Shown: positions 35,811-47,371, counted from the stretch's first letter. The stretch: DNA of 64,000 nucleotides from Doryteuthis pealeii (GCA_023376005.1 CM042176.1:15196091-15260090); one strand, 5' to 3'. Made by a program: numbers and translations. Notes: generated by a model not told the origin, from the letters alone.

Positions 35811-36750
35811 AAGTATTTTAGTAGAAAAACAACAAGAATCTGCATGCATTAGATAGACAAAAGGTTGTTGCCCTTTTGTCGCTGGGATTTGTAGCAACCC
35901 ATTATTCTATTAGACACAAATTTGAGAGAGCAAATAAAATTTTTAACGAACCATCAAATTTCTCCTTCTGGAAGGTGTAATCTTCGTTGGCTGGAAACCA
36001 ATTTACTCGAATATATATTCCTTATTTACAGGAGCCAATCACCCCTTTTTTTTCGGGTAATCGATCGGGAGTGGAGGGTGTTCCTTTTGGAGATGTTTGT
36101 GTGGGTCCCGTTTTTTTCTATTTTTACTCTCCTTACCTGACAATCGTTTGGCCCGTGCCAAAGTCCCCCCCCTCCGTCTGTAATAACAATGATTCTGCGA
36201 CTTATTTTTCTCTGGTGATTCTGGTTACTCATTCCGATAAACAGCTTTACGTAATCAATATTTAATTCATGGTGTCGCCTGTTGATTTTATTTCTCAATT
36301 CTTTTTCCAGCTTTCTCATCGTTTTATTCTCATTTGTAAAGGCACTCGTCCAACGTCACATGCGTTTATATATATATATATATAATATATATTATATATA
36401 TATATATATATATTATATATTAGGGACTGGCAACCTGACTAAAATACGTTTTTGACAAAATGATTTAGCCCCCCTACAGAAAATGATTTACCAAAACCAG
36501 GAAATGAATCGAATTTTCAATGAAATTTTCAGTGTTTATGTATCAATGAATGATCTTAATAATGAATTATTTATTTTATTTTAAACTTTCTCATTTTTTC
36601 AGGTCACTTAATTTTGACCCCCCTTATGTTGGGGCGTAAATGTTTTTCAAGTTGTCATATATTGTACTAATTACAGTATGATAATGAGATAAAAGACCGA
36701 AGTTATGAATAGAAAAAACTACAAAAAATTACTGGTTGACTTCTATGAGA
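35811..36750 (+). repeat. direct copy of 63016-64000
   Basis: Collinear with 63016-64000 apart from small indels, mostly shorter homopolymers here. It includes a TA tract at 36365-36422. The frames at 35922-36319 on both strands are unrecognised and differ between the two copies, so I do not call them coding. Confidence 0.85.
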
Positions 36751-37450
36751 TAAATAAGTACGAAAATCGAAAATAAATGTAAAAAATAATAAATAATTAA
36801 TTTTTTTGGAGATTTTATTTTTTACTCATTGATAATTTATTTTAATTGGCTATTATTTTATAAAAGAAAAATTATACATCGATGTTTTTTTCTGCTTAAA
36901 AAGGGAGGAGGTACATTTTCATCGAGTTTTTCTTCAAAACTTATTACTTTCGTCAACAAAAATAGGTTTGCTTAAGTAGATATTTAAAAATTTACATAAA
37001 TATATAACATTTTAAACTTAACATAAGGATTTTCATATTTAAATGAATTTTAATATATTAATTTTTCATAGCAAAATACTAAATTAAAGTTTTGAAATAA
37101 ATAACTGATGCATATAAATTCATTAATTGTTAAATCATACTGAAAATTTCATTAAAATCGGATAATTACCTGATTTTTGGTAAAATTTTTGCAATCGCGA
37201 TGTTACAGTAAAATTGTAAACAAGCACTTAAAACCATCGAAAGAGGCCGAATGGGATCGCGTCGAAATTGACCAAAACAAATGGTTTTAAATCTTTTAAA
37301 AAATAAACTGCATATATAATGATATTTTTCTTTTTTTAATGATGGTTATTATGTTACTACTTATCGATTTAGAACAAGTTTGACCTTAAATATAGATTTA
37401 ATTATTCTAATTCGCTTTTAAAATTCCTAGCAGCCGACAAAAGTGCCTAT
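36751..37450. other. AT-rich single-copy sequence
   Basis: About 75% A+T, no repeat, RNA or protein recognised. Confidence 0.5.
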
Positions 37451-37452
37451 AG

Positions 37453-37454
<2 letters not shown>

Positions 37455-37511
<57 letters not shown>

Positions 37512-37512
37512 G
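37455..37512. repeat. (TA)n microsatellite
   Basis: TA dinucleotide run. Confidence 0.95.
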
Positions 37513-38045
37513 CGCACCAGAAGCATACGGGACGCAAAATCTACAACATGCATACCACAGTCCCTTAGCAAACCAAACTCGCATAAAAAGACACTTAAAA
37601 AGGATCTTTAAAAACTGGCGTAAACCGCACGGATATCATCTTCTGAGTACCTACAAGAAATTCAGTCATTCCGAAAGCCTAAGACCCCAAAACACTTCCA
37701 GCATACAACAACCCATACCAGAAAAAAGCCAACTATATACAATAAGATGGGAACCACCTAAGGAACTGGCTTAACAACGCATGACGCCAACAAAAATCAC
37801 TGCAAAACAAATACCAATATATTTCAAAACAACCCTATACTCCAACCCCCATGACCCCATCACCGACCAACACAGAGACAAACTCTATTAATCTCCAAGG
37901 ACCAACCAGCAACAAGCACCCACACATTCCAACGTACACAAGCAGCCAAGATCATACTATATTCATGGTCAGGAAGAAAAGGACGTGACTGTCCTGAAAA
38001 TTTCCACTCGTCTAAATAAAGAAACTAAAAAAAAACTAACTACAG
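37513..38045. other. A+C-rich, G-poor block, possible retroelement remnant
   Basis: The plus strand is strikingly poor in G and rich in A and C over ~530 bp, ending with AATAAAGAAACTAAAAAAAA like a polyadenylated 3' end. Translation gives stop-interrupted, threonine/proline/lysine-rich sequence with no recognisable motif. Confidence 0.35.
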
Positions 38046-38159
38046 AGTTTTTGATATTTATTTCTTAACTAACATATTATGGTACAACATTAGCATATAT
38101 AGTACGTTAATGCTTCAACTATGCAAACCTGGTATATGTATCCCAACAACGATACAATA

Positions 38160-38558
38160 CTAAAATACATCGCAAATATATATATATAATATATAATATA
38201 TATATATATATATATAATATATTGGTTTGTTGGTTGGTTTTGAAGGCTGTCACAATGCAAGTGTAATGAAAAAGAAGATAACTATGATGGTTGTTTGTTA
38301 ACCTGTCATTTTATTCTTAATTATTCGGGATAAAATCCCATCATCAAGAAGATTACTCGAAACTGAAAGTGGTGCTAGAAGCTCGCTCATTTGTTCTGGT
38401 CACATGTCTTCCAAATTCTGTGTGTGTGTGTAGAGGGGGTGCTTGCTTATGTGGTGGTAAATGTGTGTGGATGTGTGTTGTGTGTGTGTATTCGTCGTGC
38501 GTCGTCTTATGTCTGTGTGTCTGACACCTTTTATATATATATATATATGTGTGTGTGT

Positions 38559-38601
<43 letters not shown>

Positions 38602-38611
38602 TGTGTGTGTA
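38160..38611. repeat. TA/GT tracts around unclassified sequence
   Basis: TA runs at 38178-38222, 38530-38548 and 38568-38590 with GT-rich DNA between. 38300-38360 carries a stem GGGAT/ATCCC beside CGAATAA, a variant of the recurring stem signature on the minus strand. Confidence 0.7.
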
Positions 38612-39015
38612 ATACAAAGGGTGACTTACGGTGAATATGGTCACAATGGTTGGTTTGATGCAAATTCAGAAAGGTAAGACACCGATATAACAATAAAAAT
38701 GTGTCAATGCGATAGTGAAGCAAATTTATTACAATATAGGTACAAGTGATAACCTATCTGAGTTTCACCATAAGGGATCTTCAGGGTTAAATCCACTGAA
38801 TTAATCAAGACACACACACGTGTAATCGACTGCAATTAATCAATATTTGATTAATTGCAGTCGATACGCGTGTGTGTCTTTCCGCGATAACGACCGTTTG
38901 TCGCGAAAGACACACACATGTATCGATTGCAATTAATCAATGTCTTGATTAATTCAGTTATTTAACCCTGAAGATCCTTATGGTGAAATCGAGTAGGTTA
39001 TCACTTGTACCTATA

Positions 39016-39025
<10 letters not shown>
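38612..39025. repeat. nested foldback element, family F
   Basis: The outer arms (GATAACCTA-CTGAGTTTCACC to CTTCAGGGTTAAATCCACTG at 38745-38800; reverse at 38945-39015) enclose inner inverted repeats built on AATTAATCAA, GTCGAT and AAGACACACAC. The left flank reads GGGTGACTTACGGTGAATAT, nearly the same as at 47868, so both are one family. Signature stems lie at 38762-38790 (minus) and 38965-39000 (plus). Confidence 0.75.
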
Positions 39026-39050
<25 letters not shown>

Positions 39051-39054
<4 letters not shown>

Positions 39055-39150
39055 GCATAATCTTTACAGATCATTGCCATCCCTCCACCACCAGAACTTT
39101 TTCTCATGAGACAAAGTTTATACACAATCAATCAATCAATCAATCAATCA

Positions 39151-39182
<32 letters not shown>

Positions 39183-39215
39183 ATATATATTGATTGTGTA
39201 TAAACTTTGTTCTTG
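39051..39215. repeat. LINE 3' fragment and inverted TTTATACACAATCAATCA
   Basis: 39051-39110 repeats the LINE 3' region of 33410-33475 (AATCTTTACAG-TCATTGCC and CTCCACCACCAGAAC), minus strand. 39112-39150 and 39188-39212 are an inverted pair around a TA tract. Confidence 0.65.
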
Positions 39216-40406
39216 TGAACGTTGTTTTCGGTTATTGAAGCATGAAAATGAACATTAAAAAAAACAGAAAAAAAAACAAAAAAAACAGAGTTTCAATATA
39301 CAGCTGTTGTTCTGTCTCTGGTTCGATTTATTCCGATATTTCGGGTAATTTTTCACCCTTTTCAAGGTATACATACATATACATTCACATAGTCGAACCA
39401 CAGGTTTGCTAGTATTCGACACGTTTCTTAACACACCACACACAACCACAAACCACACACACCACAATATATATAATATATATATATATATATATAATTA
39501 TATTATATATTATATATAATTATATAATTATATATATATATAGTTTTGGAAAACTTTATTATAATAAAACACAAACAGATTTTGAACTAACAAATTTATT
39601 TATCAAATCTCTTTTAATTCATAAAATTTAATCAAATAATTTTTAGAAAATTGTGACCTTTACCCTCTCTCTATATTTGGTATTTCTTTCATTTTTTTTT
39701 TAATGTTTCTTTTTTTTTGTTTTTTTTGTTTTTTTCGAATAACCAGAAAACAAATGACGTCACTGTGTTTGGACAATCAGGAAAAAGATCTTTCCGTATA
39801 ATTCCAGACTTTCTCGTTTTTTTGTTTATTTAAAAAAAAAAGAAGATAAAACAACAAAGTATTCTATTGAGAACCGCCCATGAATAAACTCACCCATAGC
39901 AATCTAAAAAAATTCTAAACCAAATACCAGGTTTCTTGTTTCTTTTGTTTAAATGACATATCAAACTTTATGGTTATTTAAACCCGTAGAAGAACTTAGT
40001 GATACTATGCTTGCGTATGAAAAGTTTCAACGTATAACGCAACTGGAGTTTGAACTAGCGCCCAGTTGACAAACAAAAGCTGACAGGCTGTAACCAATAC
40101 AGACCCTGTATTCCATAGCATAAGATCCTGGTAAGTTTGGTTTTTACGAGAAAATTACTTTATATAGTAATTAATTAAATATATTATATAATTAATATAT
40201 AATTAATTAAAACAAAAATTCAAAGGGTGTAATTCATGGGCGATACTGTACATAAAATTTGAAGATGAACATAAACATTAATTATTTTTTGTGCGATGTT
40301 ACTAGATGTCATTTCTTTATTAAAAAAATCATCTTTTTCTAAACCAAATACGAGGATTAAAATTGCAAATCATCTGTTAATAAAAAATTTTTTTTAAAAT
40401 GCATAA
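39216..40406. other. AT-rich sequence, no gene seen
   Basis: It contains A-rich and T-rich runs, a TA tract (39468-39545) and a stem GGGT/ACCC next to CGAAATATC on the minus strand at 39335-39362. No protein or RNA is recognised; the 70-residue minus frame at 39255-39467 is unremarkable. Confidence 0.5.
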
Positions 40407-41046
40407 TCTTATTATAATGGAGATTGTGTGTTTTTCTGTCTGTACCGAAACTATATTCCTACTCAAGTCAATTTCTATGTTATTGACATCACATTCACAT
40501 GATTTTTGTTTTTTTATTTAAACCTCAATTATTAATAAAATTGTCTTACATTATTATATGTTACTATATCTACATCTGACAACATGCAATTATATTTAAT
40601 ATTACACAAAATAGTGGTTTACAGTGTAAACGGGAAGGCTAATTTGCATATTAGTATTAAAAAATCGAATTTAATAAATATGTGCTTAGTATTATTGATT
40701 TCTAACTGTTTGGTTTATTTTAATGAATATAAGCAAAAATCTCTTCAATAAATCTTAAATGTCCATTAACAAGATAAAAATAACTGTCATTTTATTCTTT
40801 ACTTCTCTTATAACTAAATCTTAAATTAGAAAAAAATAACAATGAAGATGAGAGTGATGGAAGAGTAGTTTCAGTTGTTCTATTTTTTATTATACTCCTC
40901 TGTTTCAAATCTTTTATTATACCCCCCTCTGTTTCAAATCTTTTTATCTGTATTCTTATTTAGCTTCATTAGCCTTTCTATTTTAATATAATATTTTATT
41001 ACATTCAAACTTAATACTTCACCCGGAGGGTGCATATATTTGCTAG
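40407..41046 (+). mobile_element. non-autonomous Helitron-like element
   Basis: Both ends are well preserved: 5' TCTTATTATAATGGAGATTG; 3' hairpin CACCCGGAGGGTG, then CATATATTTG and CTAG at 41043-41046, followed by T. 640 bp, AT-rich, no coding capacity. It shares its 3' half with 30046-31347. A second copy in opposite orientation starts 152 bp away. Confidence 0.78.
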
Positions 41047-41062
41047 TATATATAAAAGTGTA

Positions 41063-41874
41063 CAAGTGGGTCCGAAGTCTTTGTCAGCCCTAATTTATTT
41101 TGTGAATAATAATCACGTGATAAATCAAAATTCCTATAAAATAGTTTAATTCTGAAAGATTCTTTAGAGGTGAAATAATTACATAACTTATATATTACTA
41201 GCAAATATATGCACCTCCGGGTGCAAGTATTTAAGTTTTAATATAATAAAATAACAATATTAAATTAGAAAGGCTAATGAAACTGAATAAGAATTGCAGA
41301 TAAAAAGATTTGGAACAGAGGGGGTATGATTGAAAATAGAACAACTTTGAAAGTAACTTTCCATCATTTTCATACTCCCTCTTTCATTGGTAAATTTTCC
41401 TAATTTAAACTATTTAGTTAAAATAGGAAGTAAAGAATAATATTAGTTATTTCTTCTTGTTAATGGATTTTTTAAAGATTTCCCGGATTTTTGCTCATAT
41501 TCAAAAAGATAAAACCAAACATTAGAAATCAATAATACTAAACAATATTTATCAAAATCAAATTTTTAATATCAATATGCAAATTAGCCTTTCCGTTACA
41601 ACTGTAAACACCTATTTTGTTGTATATATAAAATACATTACATGTTATTAGTATGTAGATATGGTCAACAGTCTTAATGATGTAAAACAATTTTACTAAT
41701 AATTGAGGTTTAAATAAAATCATGGAGAATTGATGAATAGAACAAAGGGAATTGTGCTTGTATAGTAATATAGTTTCGGTACAGTCAGACAAACCCACAA
41801 TCTCCATTATAATAAGATATATAAAAACAAAAACATGAAAAATAATATGGAGTGACAAACTTTCGGACCACCTG
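41063..41874. mobile_element. Tc1/mariner-type MITE interrupted by a Helitron
   Basis: The left end CAAGTGGGTCCGAAGTCTTT then GTCAGCCC and the right end (reverse complement) CAGGTGGTCCGAAAGTTTGT then CACTCC are imperfect inverted repeats of ~40 bp. TA flanks both sides, the usual Tc1/mariner target duplication. Subtracting the Helitron at 41198-41817 leaves ~190 bp, a typical MITE size. A related end occurs at 42120-42165. Confidence 0.6.
41198..41817 (-). mobile_element. non-autonomous Helitron-like element (inverted partner)
   Basis: On the minus strand it runs from TCTTATTATAATGGAGATTG (41817) to the hairpin GCACCCGGAGGTGC, ATATATTTG and CTAG (41198-41201). Same family and size as 40407-41046. 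It lies inside the MITE, so it arrived after it. Confidence 0.78.
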
Positions 41875-41956
41875 TAGATTAATGTACAGCATGGTCTGAT
41901 GTCTTGTAATCCTTACATACATTTTAGTTGTAAAATAATTAGGTAATTATATATCA

Positions 41957-42080
41957 GGGCACGTCATTTGGTGAAATGGTTAGCAAGTAGATTGTGACTA
42001 CTGTTAGTGACTTTCGATTCTCACTGGGCGCCCATACTTCTCGCCTTGGCCGCATCTAAGCTCGGCTGAGTAATCGCTAT
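41957..42080 (+). repeat. tRNA-like SINE head, family D
   Basis: 41957-42032 folds partly as a tRNA: a D-arm-like TGAAATGGTTAGCAAG (A box), a perfect 5-bp anticodon stem AGTAG/CTACT with loop ATTGTGA, and a B-box-like CTTTCGATTCTC. The acceptor stem pairs only in part, so it is a derived SINE head or pseudo-tRNA rather than a functional tRNA. It occurs once in the window. Confidence 0.45.
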
Positions 42081-42689
42081 ATATTATATTATTAAAACAA
42101 AAAATAATAAAGTTAAAACAATATGTAGGGACTGACAAGAATTTCGGACACACTTTGACTGCTAAACGTTATAATTTGGTTACAGTGTTCCAATATTGCA
42201 GACTTTGGTAATAGATAACATCTAATGATATCCGTTTTGACTGTAAAACGTTACAAGAAATTATAGATCCTGGTATATTTGGTTTTTAAAAGAAAATTAG
42301 CTTTTTTATTCAAAAAAATGCTAGGGATGTACTATTTTTAGGGGGGGGTGATACTGTACATTGAGTAGGTGCATTTTGGAACTGTTAAATCTTACATGTG
42401 GTGAAAGTTCAAATTAACATGAAGAATTACCACACAAAATATTTTTTTCAAAATTTGCCGTCAATAGATTTCAATCTTTTAAAATGTTTCATGTTACAGC
42501 TTAATTATTCGATAGAAAGCAACAGATTAGAGGTGTCGTGGTTATTGGGGGGGGGGCATATTTTCAATTTGAATTCTAGTTATATTTCATTCATTTCGTT
42601 AAAAATGACAATCTTTTCTGTTTTAGATATTGAAATTGCTAAAATTTCTAACCAATTTCCTAGGCAAATGTTGTGAAAATGAGGATTTT

Positions 42690-42955
42690 TGGTGTAGACG
42701 ATCTTTGATGCTATTTCTCAACAATGGTGCAAGTAAGAGATCTAATTTTTTGTTATCAGTATTCAGTATACTAACACACAACGATTTTGATGCTATTTCC
42801 TCAACAATGGTGCAGTAAAGATCTAATTTTTGGTATCAGTATTCAGTATAGCTAACAACCAATCGATCTTTTGATTGCTATTTTCCTCAAAACAATGGTT
42901 GCAAAGTAAGAGATCTACTTTTTGAATCAGTATTTATTATACAAAACTACATATT
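42690..42955 (+). repeat. three tandem ~85-95 bp repeats
   Basis: GATGCTATTT-CTCAACAATG, GTGCAAGTAAGAGATCTAA and TATCAGTATTCAGTATA recur three times, with indels increasing toward the right. 42081-42690 before it is AT-rich with one MITE end at 42120. Confidence 0.8.
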
Positions 42956-43271
42956 TTTACTGTTCGAGAGAATTTGATATTTTTTTAAAAAGTGAAAAAT
43001 CAACCTACCCTAGTGTACATTAAAACTGACGATAAAATGAATTTGTTTTTTGTGCGACGTTATTATTGGGGGGCAACTAAGTTTCCGCGTTTTTTGTTTT
43101 TTTTAAATTTTGGAATTATGCGTTTTTTAGTTTACAATCTTCTTTTTTTTTTTCGAGAATTCTATTTTGAATATTTTTAATTTTTTTTTTTTTTTTTAAA
43201 GTTTATTTGCTCTAATTTTTATTTATTTTTCAGTTCATTAAATGGATTTCAAGTTAAGAAAATGAGCATTT

Positions 43272-43560
43272 TTGACACCTACTTCTTTTTTGATTTTTAA
43301 TCAAGGTTTCAGGCCACAAAAAGACTTGCTCGCGACAATTTGTGCAGTGTATGAGAGGGTGCCAATGCTGAAAAAACCGCCAAGTTCAAAAAATGGAATT
43401 TTGACCTCAAAGACGCACCTCGTCTGGCCCTATGTCAAAGGCTTGGCCGAAAGATTCAACAGATATGTAATCAATGACATCAGGAAACATTCACGAGTGA
43501 TCATCTTTTTGAAAACTCTCCTCCGAATCAAGTCTTCCAACAGAATACGACCTGAATAGA
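43272..43560 (+). pseudogene. Penelope-like/RT linker fragment (tentative)
   Basis: The open frame contains SKTHLVWPYVKGLAERFNRY followed ~25 residues later by IKSSNRIRPE. A V/I-x-PYVKGL-(S/A)E-R segment followed by a threading loop is characteristic of the region downstream of the RT domain in Penelope-like and some other reverse transcriptases. Upstream RT and downstream GIY-YIG domains are not visible. The assignment rests on one motif. Confidence 0.4.
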
Positions 43561-43654
43561 AGATGTGCATATTCCCTCCACATGATGAGTTGAGTTCGAT
43601 GAAAAGCGATTAAACCAACTATTTGCATGAAAATTCTCGTCAAAACGCACGGAA

Positions 43655-44045
43655 CTGGCAGAGAAAAATGGAAACTGCTATTAGAGAACTAATTTCACTC
43701 GATGGAGAAGATCAGAAAATAGTGGGAGCATGGGTTTGCATGACTTAAGTGGGGAAAAAAAAAAAAAAAAAAAAAACACGGTGGGATTTAGTTGCCACCC
43801 AATACGATAAAATGCGACCATATGACTTTTAGACTCTTTCTTGCTATTTGGAAATTCAGGGAACTGGCAGAGAAAATGACACTGCTGCCTCACTGCCTAT
43901 AGAGGAAGCTTCTTCACTGAGGAAAGATTTCCAAAATATGGAGCATGGGCTTTCATGCTTTAAGTAAGAAAACAAAACGGTTGGGAAACTTAGTTGCTCA
44001 TCAATAGATAAAATGCGACTATATGACTTTTAGGCAACCTCTTTT
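43655..44045 (+). repeat. two tandem ~195-bp units
   Basis: GGAACTGGCAGAGAAAA, GGGAGCATGGG-TT-CATG(A/C)TT and AAAATGCGAC-ATATGACTTT occur in both units (43655-43850, 43857-44045). The first carries an A22 insertion. They may be the non-coding tail of the fragment before them. Confidence 0.65.
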
Positions 44046-44097
44046 GGCAGTTCGATTCATAAGTTACATTTTTCATTTCACCGTCCATATCCGGTTT

Positions 44098-44176
44098 GTT
44101 AGGGTTAGAGGTTAGGTTCAGGGTTTTAGGGTTTAGGGGTTAGGGTTAGGGTTAGGAAGTTAGGGGTTAGGGGTTA
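44098..44176 (+). repeat. interstitial telomere-like (TTAGGG)n tract
   Basis: About 80 bp of TTAGGG with TTAGGGG, TTAGGTTC and TTTAGGG variants. TTAGGG is the ancestral metazoan telomere repeat. The run is short, degenerate and internal. Confidence 0.8.
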
Positions 44177-44724
44177 GTTTTATATTTAAAAAAAAACTCT
44201 AAATCTTCTTTTAAAAACAACCGGACGTTGACGGTGTAAATGAAAATGTACTATGAATCAGGATAACAAAAGGAGGTGCCTAAAGGTGATATGGCCCGAT
44301 AAAATATGTGCCAGATATTATCGAAACTTTATTTAACTGGGAATTTTCCTCATCTGGTTGGTTTTAGTCACTGTGTTTTGGCCGATATATCTTAAACTTT
44401 TTCTGATTCTATTGTAAATTGTTGTAATTTGGATTTTTAAAAACAAAATTTGCTACTAATTTTCCCCACGGCTGTACCAATTTCCGGGTATCCCCCCCCA
44501 AAAAAAAAAGATAGGGGACTATTATACTAAAGGTGTACCCGGATTCCTGCCCTTAATTCTTTGCCCTACGAGAATTTCCTCCATGACCTGTTACCAAATT
44601 TTTTGGTATTTTTTTACCTGTATGATGGGATACATTTCAAAGTTCACAAACATTCATACAAAACAAACTAATGGTGGGCGTGCTTCATATGTAATTTTTC
44701 TCAGTGTCAACATGGTAACATGTG
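44177..44724. other. non-coding sequence, nothing recognised
   Basis: AT-rich. The frame at 44583-44792 is unrecognised. Confidence 0.4.
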
Positions 44725-45190
44725 TAGATTATGAGTTATCTCCTTGGACTGTTTCAGTTGAGAGAAACCTTTGCAAAAGTGGAAGAAGTTAGTTGGCCAA
44801 CAGCACTACATATACGACTTTTTATTCCTCAAACGATCGGGTTCGGTTCCTCTTCCCAGGCGTCGAAAAATAGAGCTGCAATGATAGATTATGAGTTATA
44901 TCATCCCTTAGACTTTATCAGATTTGAAAGAGGAAACTCTTTTGCTAAAGAATATACCCTATCAAACTGAAACAGCCAAGAAGTTAGTAATGGCAACGAC
45001 TACAATATAACGACTATATAATAAAACGAGATTAATCTTCTTCAAGGCGTCGAAAAATGAGCTGCAATGTAGATTATGCAGTTATCTCCTTGGACTTTTT
45101 CAGTTGAAGGAAACTCTTTTTGCTAAAGAGTTCCTTCAACTGAAACAGCCCAAGAAAGTTTGTTGGCACAGAACTACATATACGGACGAT
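44725..45190. repeat. three diverged copies of a hairpin-forming repeat
   Basis: TAGATTATGAGTTATCTCCT with TGGACTGTTTCAGTTGAG-GAAAC occurs at 44728, 44886 and 45072. The third folds perfectly: TTTTTCAGTTGAAGGAAACTC pairs with GAGTTCCTTCAACTGAAA at 45097-45160. The fragment GGCGTCGAAAAAT precedes copies two and three. Confidence 0.7.
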
Positions 45191-45479
45191 CGTCCACCAT
45201 TAGAGTGACTTGCCATTCAAGCCTATGACAACTATGTTCGAGACCCACCCAAGGGGGGCCCCGCGGGTTACGGTAGGATTACTTTCAAACTTCCAGAGCT
45301 TACTGACTAGACATGCACTCGAAGAAGTGCCGAAGAGTAACAACTAACAAAACCTTGTGACTTAGTAACAGCAAGATGCATGATAACAGTTTGGCTATAT
45401 AATGATGATAATTCCCCATATTATATAATTCAGATAAAAACTTCTCCGAAATTAGTAGGTAAAAACTTCATAAAACTCT
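45191..45479. other. non-coding sequence, nothing recognised
   Basis: Contains a short GC-rich stretch (GGGGGGCCCCGCGGGTTACG) but no gene or known repeat. Confidence 0.4.
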
Positions 45480-45735
45480 GAAACACACAAGTTTTCATTG
45501 AGAATGATGTTTAATAAGCGGACGCGACAGTTGTTTCGGTTTTTAAAAACTTCGCCATGGCCATCGTTTGTTTAGAGAAATAAATTTATTAGCGAATAAA
45601 AGTCAGTGAGCTTCTGCTTTTGAATGCGGCTGCTTTGTTGATATTCAATACTGTGAAAAAAGACATTCGTTGAGGAAGGTTTTGGTAAACAAACCGAAAC
45701 ATCTGTAGCATGGGCTCCGTATTAAACATCACTCG
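45480..45735. repeat. foldback element bearing two stem-CGAAAC motifs
   Basis: The left end (minus) reads AAGTTTTTAAAAACCGAAAC, AACTGTCGCG, TTATTAAACATCATTCTC. The right end (plus) reads GGAAGGTTTTGGTAAAC, AAACCGAAACATCTGTAGC, GTATTAAACATCACTCGTG. The two ends are inverted relatives around an unrelated 120-bp centre. Confidence 0.65.
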
Positions 45736-46609
45736 TGTTTGAAACTTTTTTTTTTTGTTTTTTTCTTTGGGGAGGGGTCATTTTTTATAAAATTTTCATT
45801 AATTGTCGGATTTACTTCCACTTTTTTTCTCAAGCTCTGAAATATTCATTAATGACCAAATTGTAATATGAATTTTTTTTTTTTCAAAATGTCAGTAAAA
45901 ATTTAAGATATTTATTTAGTAGTTAAGGCTTATTTAAATAGAGCAAGGTGACTTGGTGTTGCCCGACGAAAGACAGATTTTGTGCCATTTTTTTTTTGTT
46001 CTTTTTGTTTTCACTAATTATGAGGGGTTTAAAAAAAAAAAGTCATCCACACTTTCGACATAACATCTTTATATTGATACGCTGTTCCATTAATCTTCCA
46101 TCGTCATGATCTTGCAAACCTACTCTGGTTAAAAACTGAGACCGTCAAGATCGTCCAGATGTAATGCAACCAATTGTAAATCCTTAATTATTTGTGTGTT
46201 GCTTAATCCGCCGAATTCCGTTTATTATCTCTATGAATGGTCCGTCACTCACCTACATGGACCATTCGTTTTATTAACAAGAAAGAAAAGGAAGGAAAAG
46301 GACAATGCTACACATAGAAATATAATAAGAAAGAAAAGAAGAGGTAAGGAAGATAGAGAGAGGGGGGGCCGCGCCGGAAACAAATAAGCTAATCTGCTTT
46401 CAATAACATATGAAAAGAAGGAAAAAAAAGAAAAAAGAGAGAGAGAGAGTTAAATCAAAATTATTATAATTTTTCCATATTGAAACTATGTTTACAATAG
46501 CTCTTAAAGCAAACATATCAACCAGACACCCTGTTGGCGTAGGCGTCTGAATTGCACCGTACTGCAGCTCTGCAGAGAAGTAAGACTCCTCCAAAGGGGA
46601 TTGTGTGGC
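45736..46609. other. AT-rich sequence, no gene seen
   Basis: Poly-T and purine-rich stretches. The frames at 46196-46387 and 46400-46594 are low-complexity or unrecognised. Confidence 0.45.
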
Positions 46610-46860
46610 GTCGTGGCGACCGTGACCTGCTTATAGGATAGTAACCAGGTGGTTGAGGCGTCATGACTTGCAATACTCCACTTGGCCCTATCTTGGGCTA
46701 GACGGGCGGTCGGAGAGACGCATACCGCATCAATCGGCTGGTCACTTCAAGCCCTAGCACCTTATGATTTTCCCACAACCCTTTGCGCTTATGGCAAGCC
46801 TCCAAGCTTTTTATCATAATGGGTGCTAGATGGCGGTGGCTGGGGGTCTACATGTCCTGG
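46610..46860. repeat. dispersed repeat, family C
   Basis: GCAATACTCCACTTGGCCCT, GGGCTAGACGGGCGGTCGGA, CAATCGGCTGGTC and CCTAGCACCTTATGATT match 34150-34410. It is a second independent copy, not an assembly mirror. Confidence 0.65.
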
Positions 46861-47070
46861 GAAATCGACGTTAAACTCTATCATGATGTGAGTTTCAGTT
46901 TTGCAGGTTTGGATGCTGGAAACCCCACCGCCAGTACTCTGCATGTGGTAGACTAGTTCTCTATTCAAAGAACTATCTGCAGTAACATCAAGAACCACTG
47001 TCTCTAGATCAGCAGCGAGCTCGTAAGTACTCGTTACTGAAGTTTCTATCATATGTTCAAATACGCTGAG
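46855..47070 (-). CDS. unrecognised open frame, possible exon
   Basis: The minus-strand frame reads from an acceptor-like CTATGATCTCAG (47070) through VFEHMIETSVTSTYELAADL, ETVVLDVTADSSLNRELVY and TETHIMIEFNVDFPG before running into repeat family C. Composition is protein-like with no low complexity, and the segment occurs only once in the window. VLDVTADSSLNRELVYHMQS is faintly reminiscent of a cadherin repeat core but lacks its D-x-D calcium motif. It could be a lone exon, a pseudogene or chance. Confidence 0.25.
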
Positions 47071-47371
47071 ATCATAGTATCTTATAACAGAAAATTGTAT
47101 CTATTCTCAGAATTGATTCACAGGACTCCGGTGATGGATTATGATCACTGAGGTTGATAGCCGTAAAAACAAAACAACCAAACCTAAACATATCAAACGT
47201 TGCAATAATTAAATTTCTACTACTGTGGTATATCTACATGTCTCGTAAGTATCTTTATTATCATCACATCGCGTTCTGCGCATGCGTCTTATATTTGCAA
47301 CTGTTTGTGGTCACGTGATCGAACTTTAAGTCTGATCGCGCCATTTTGCTTGCTGTATTTACAGTGTAAAC
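47071..47371. other. intergenic, one dispersed-motif copy
   Basis: 47140-47190 holds the ATGATCACTGAGGTTGATAG element ending AAAACAAAACAACCAAACC, like 26690-26745. Otherwise nothing is recognised. Confidence 0.4.

Noticed and set aside
36026..36319. 97-codon minus-strand frame as a gene
   Set aside because: The duplicate at 63016-64000 does not keep the frame, and no family or splice signal supports it.
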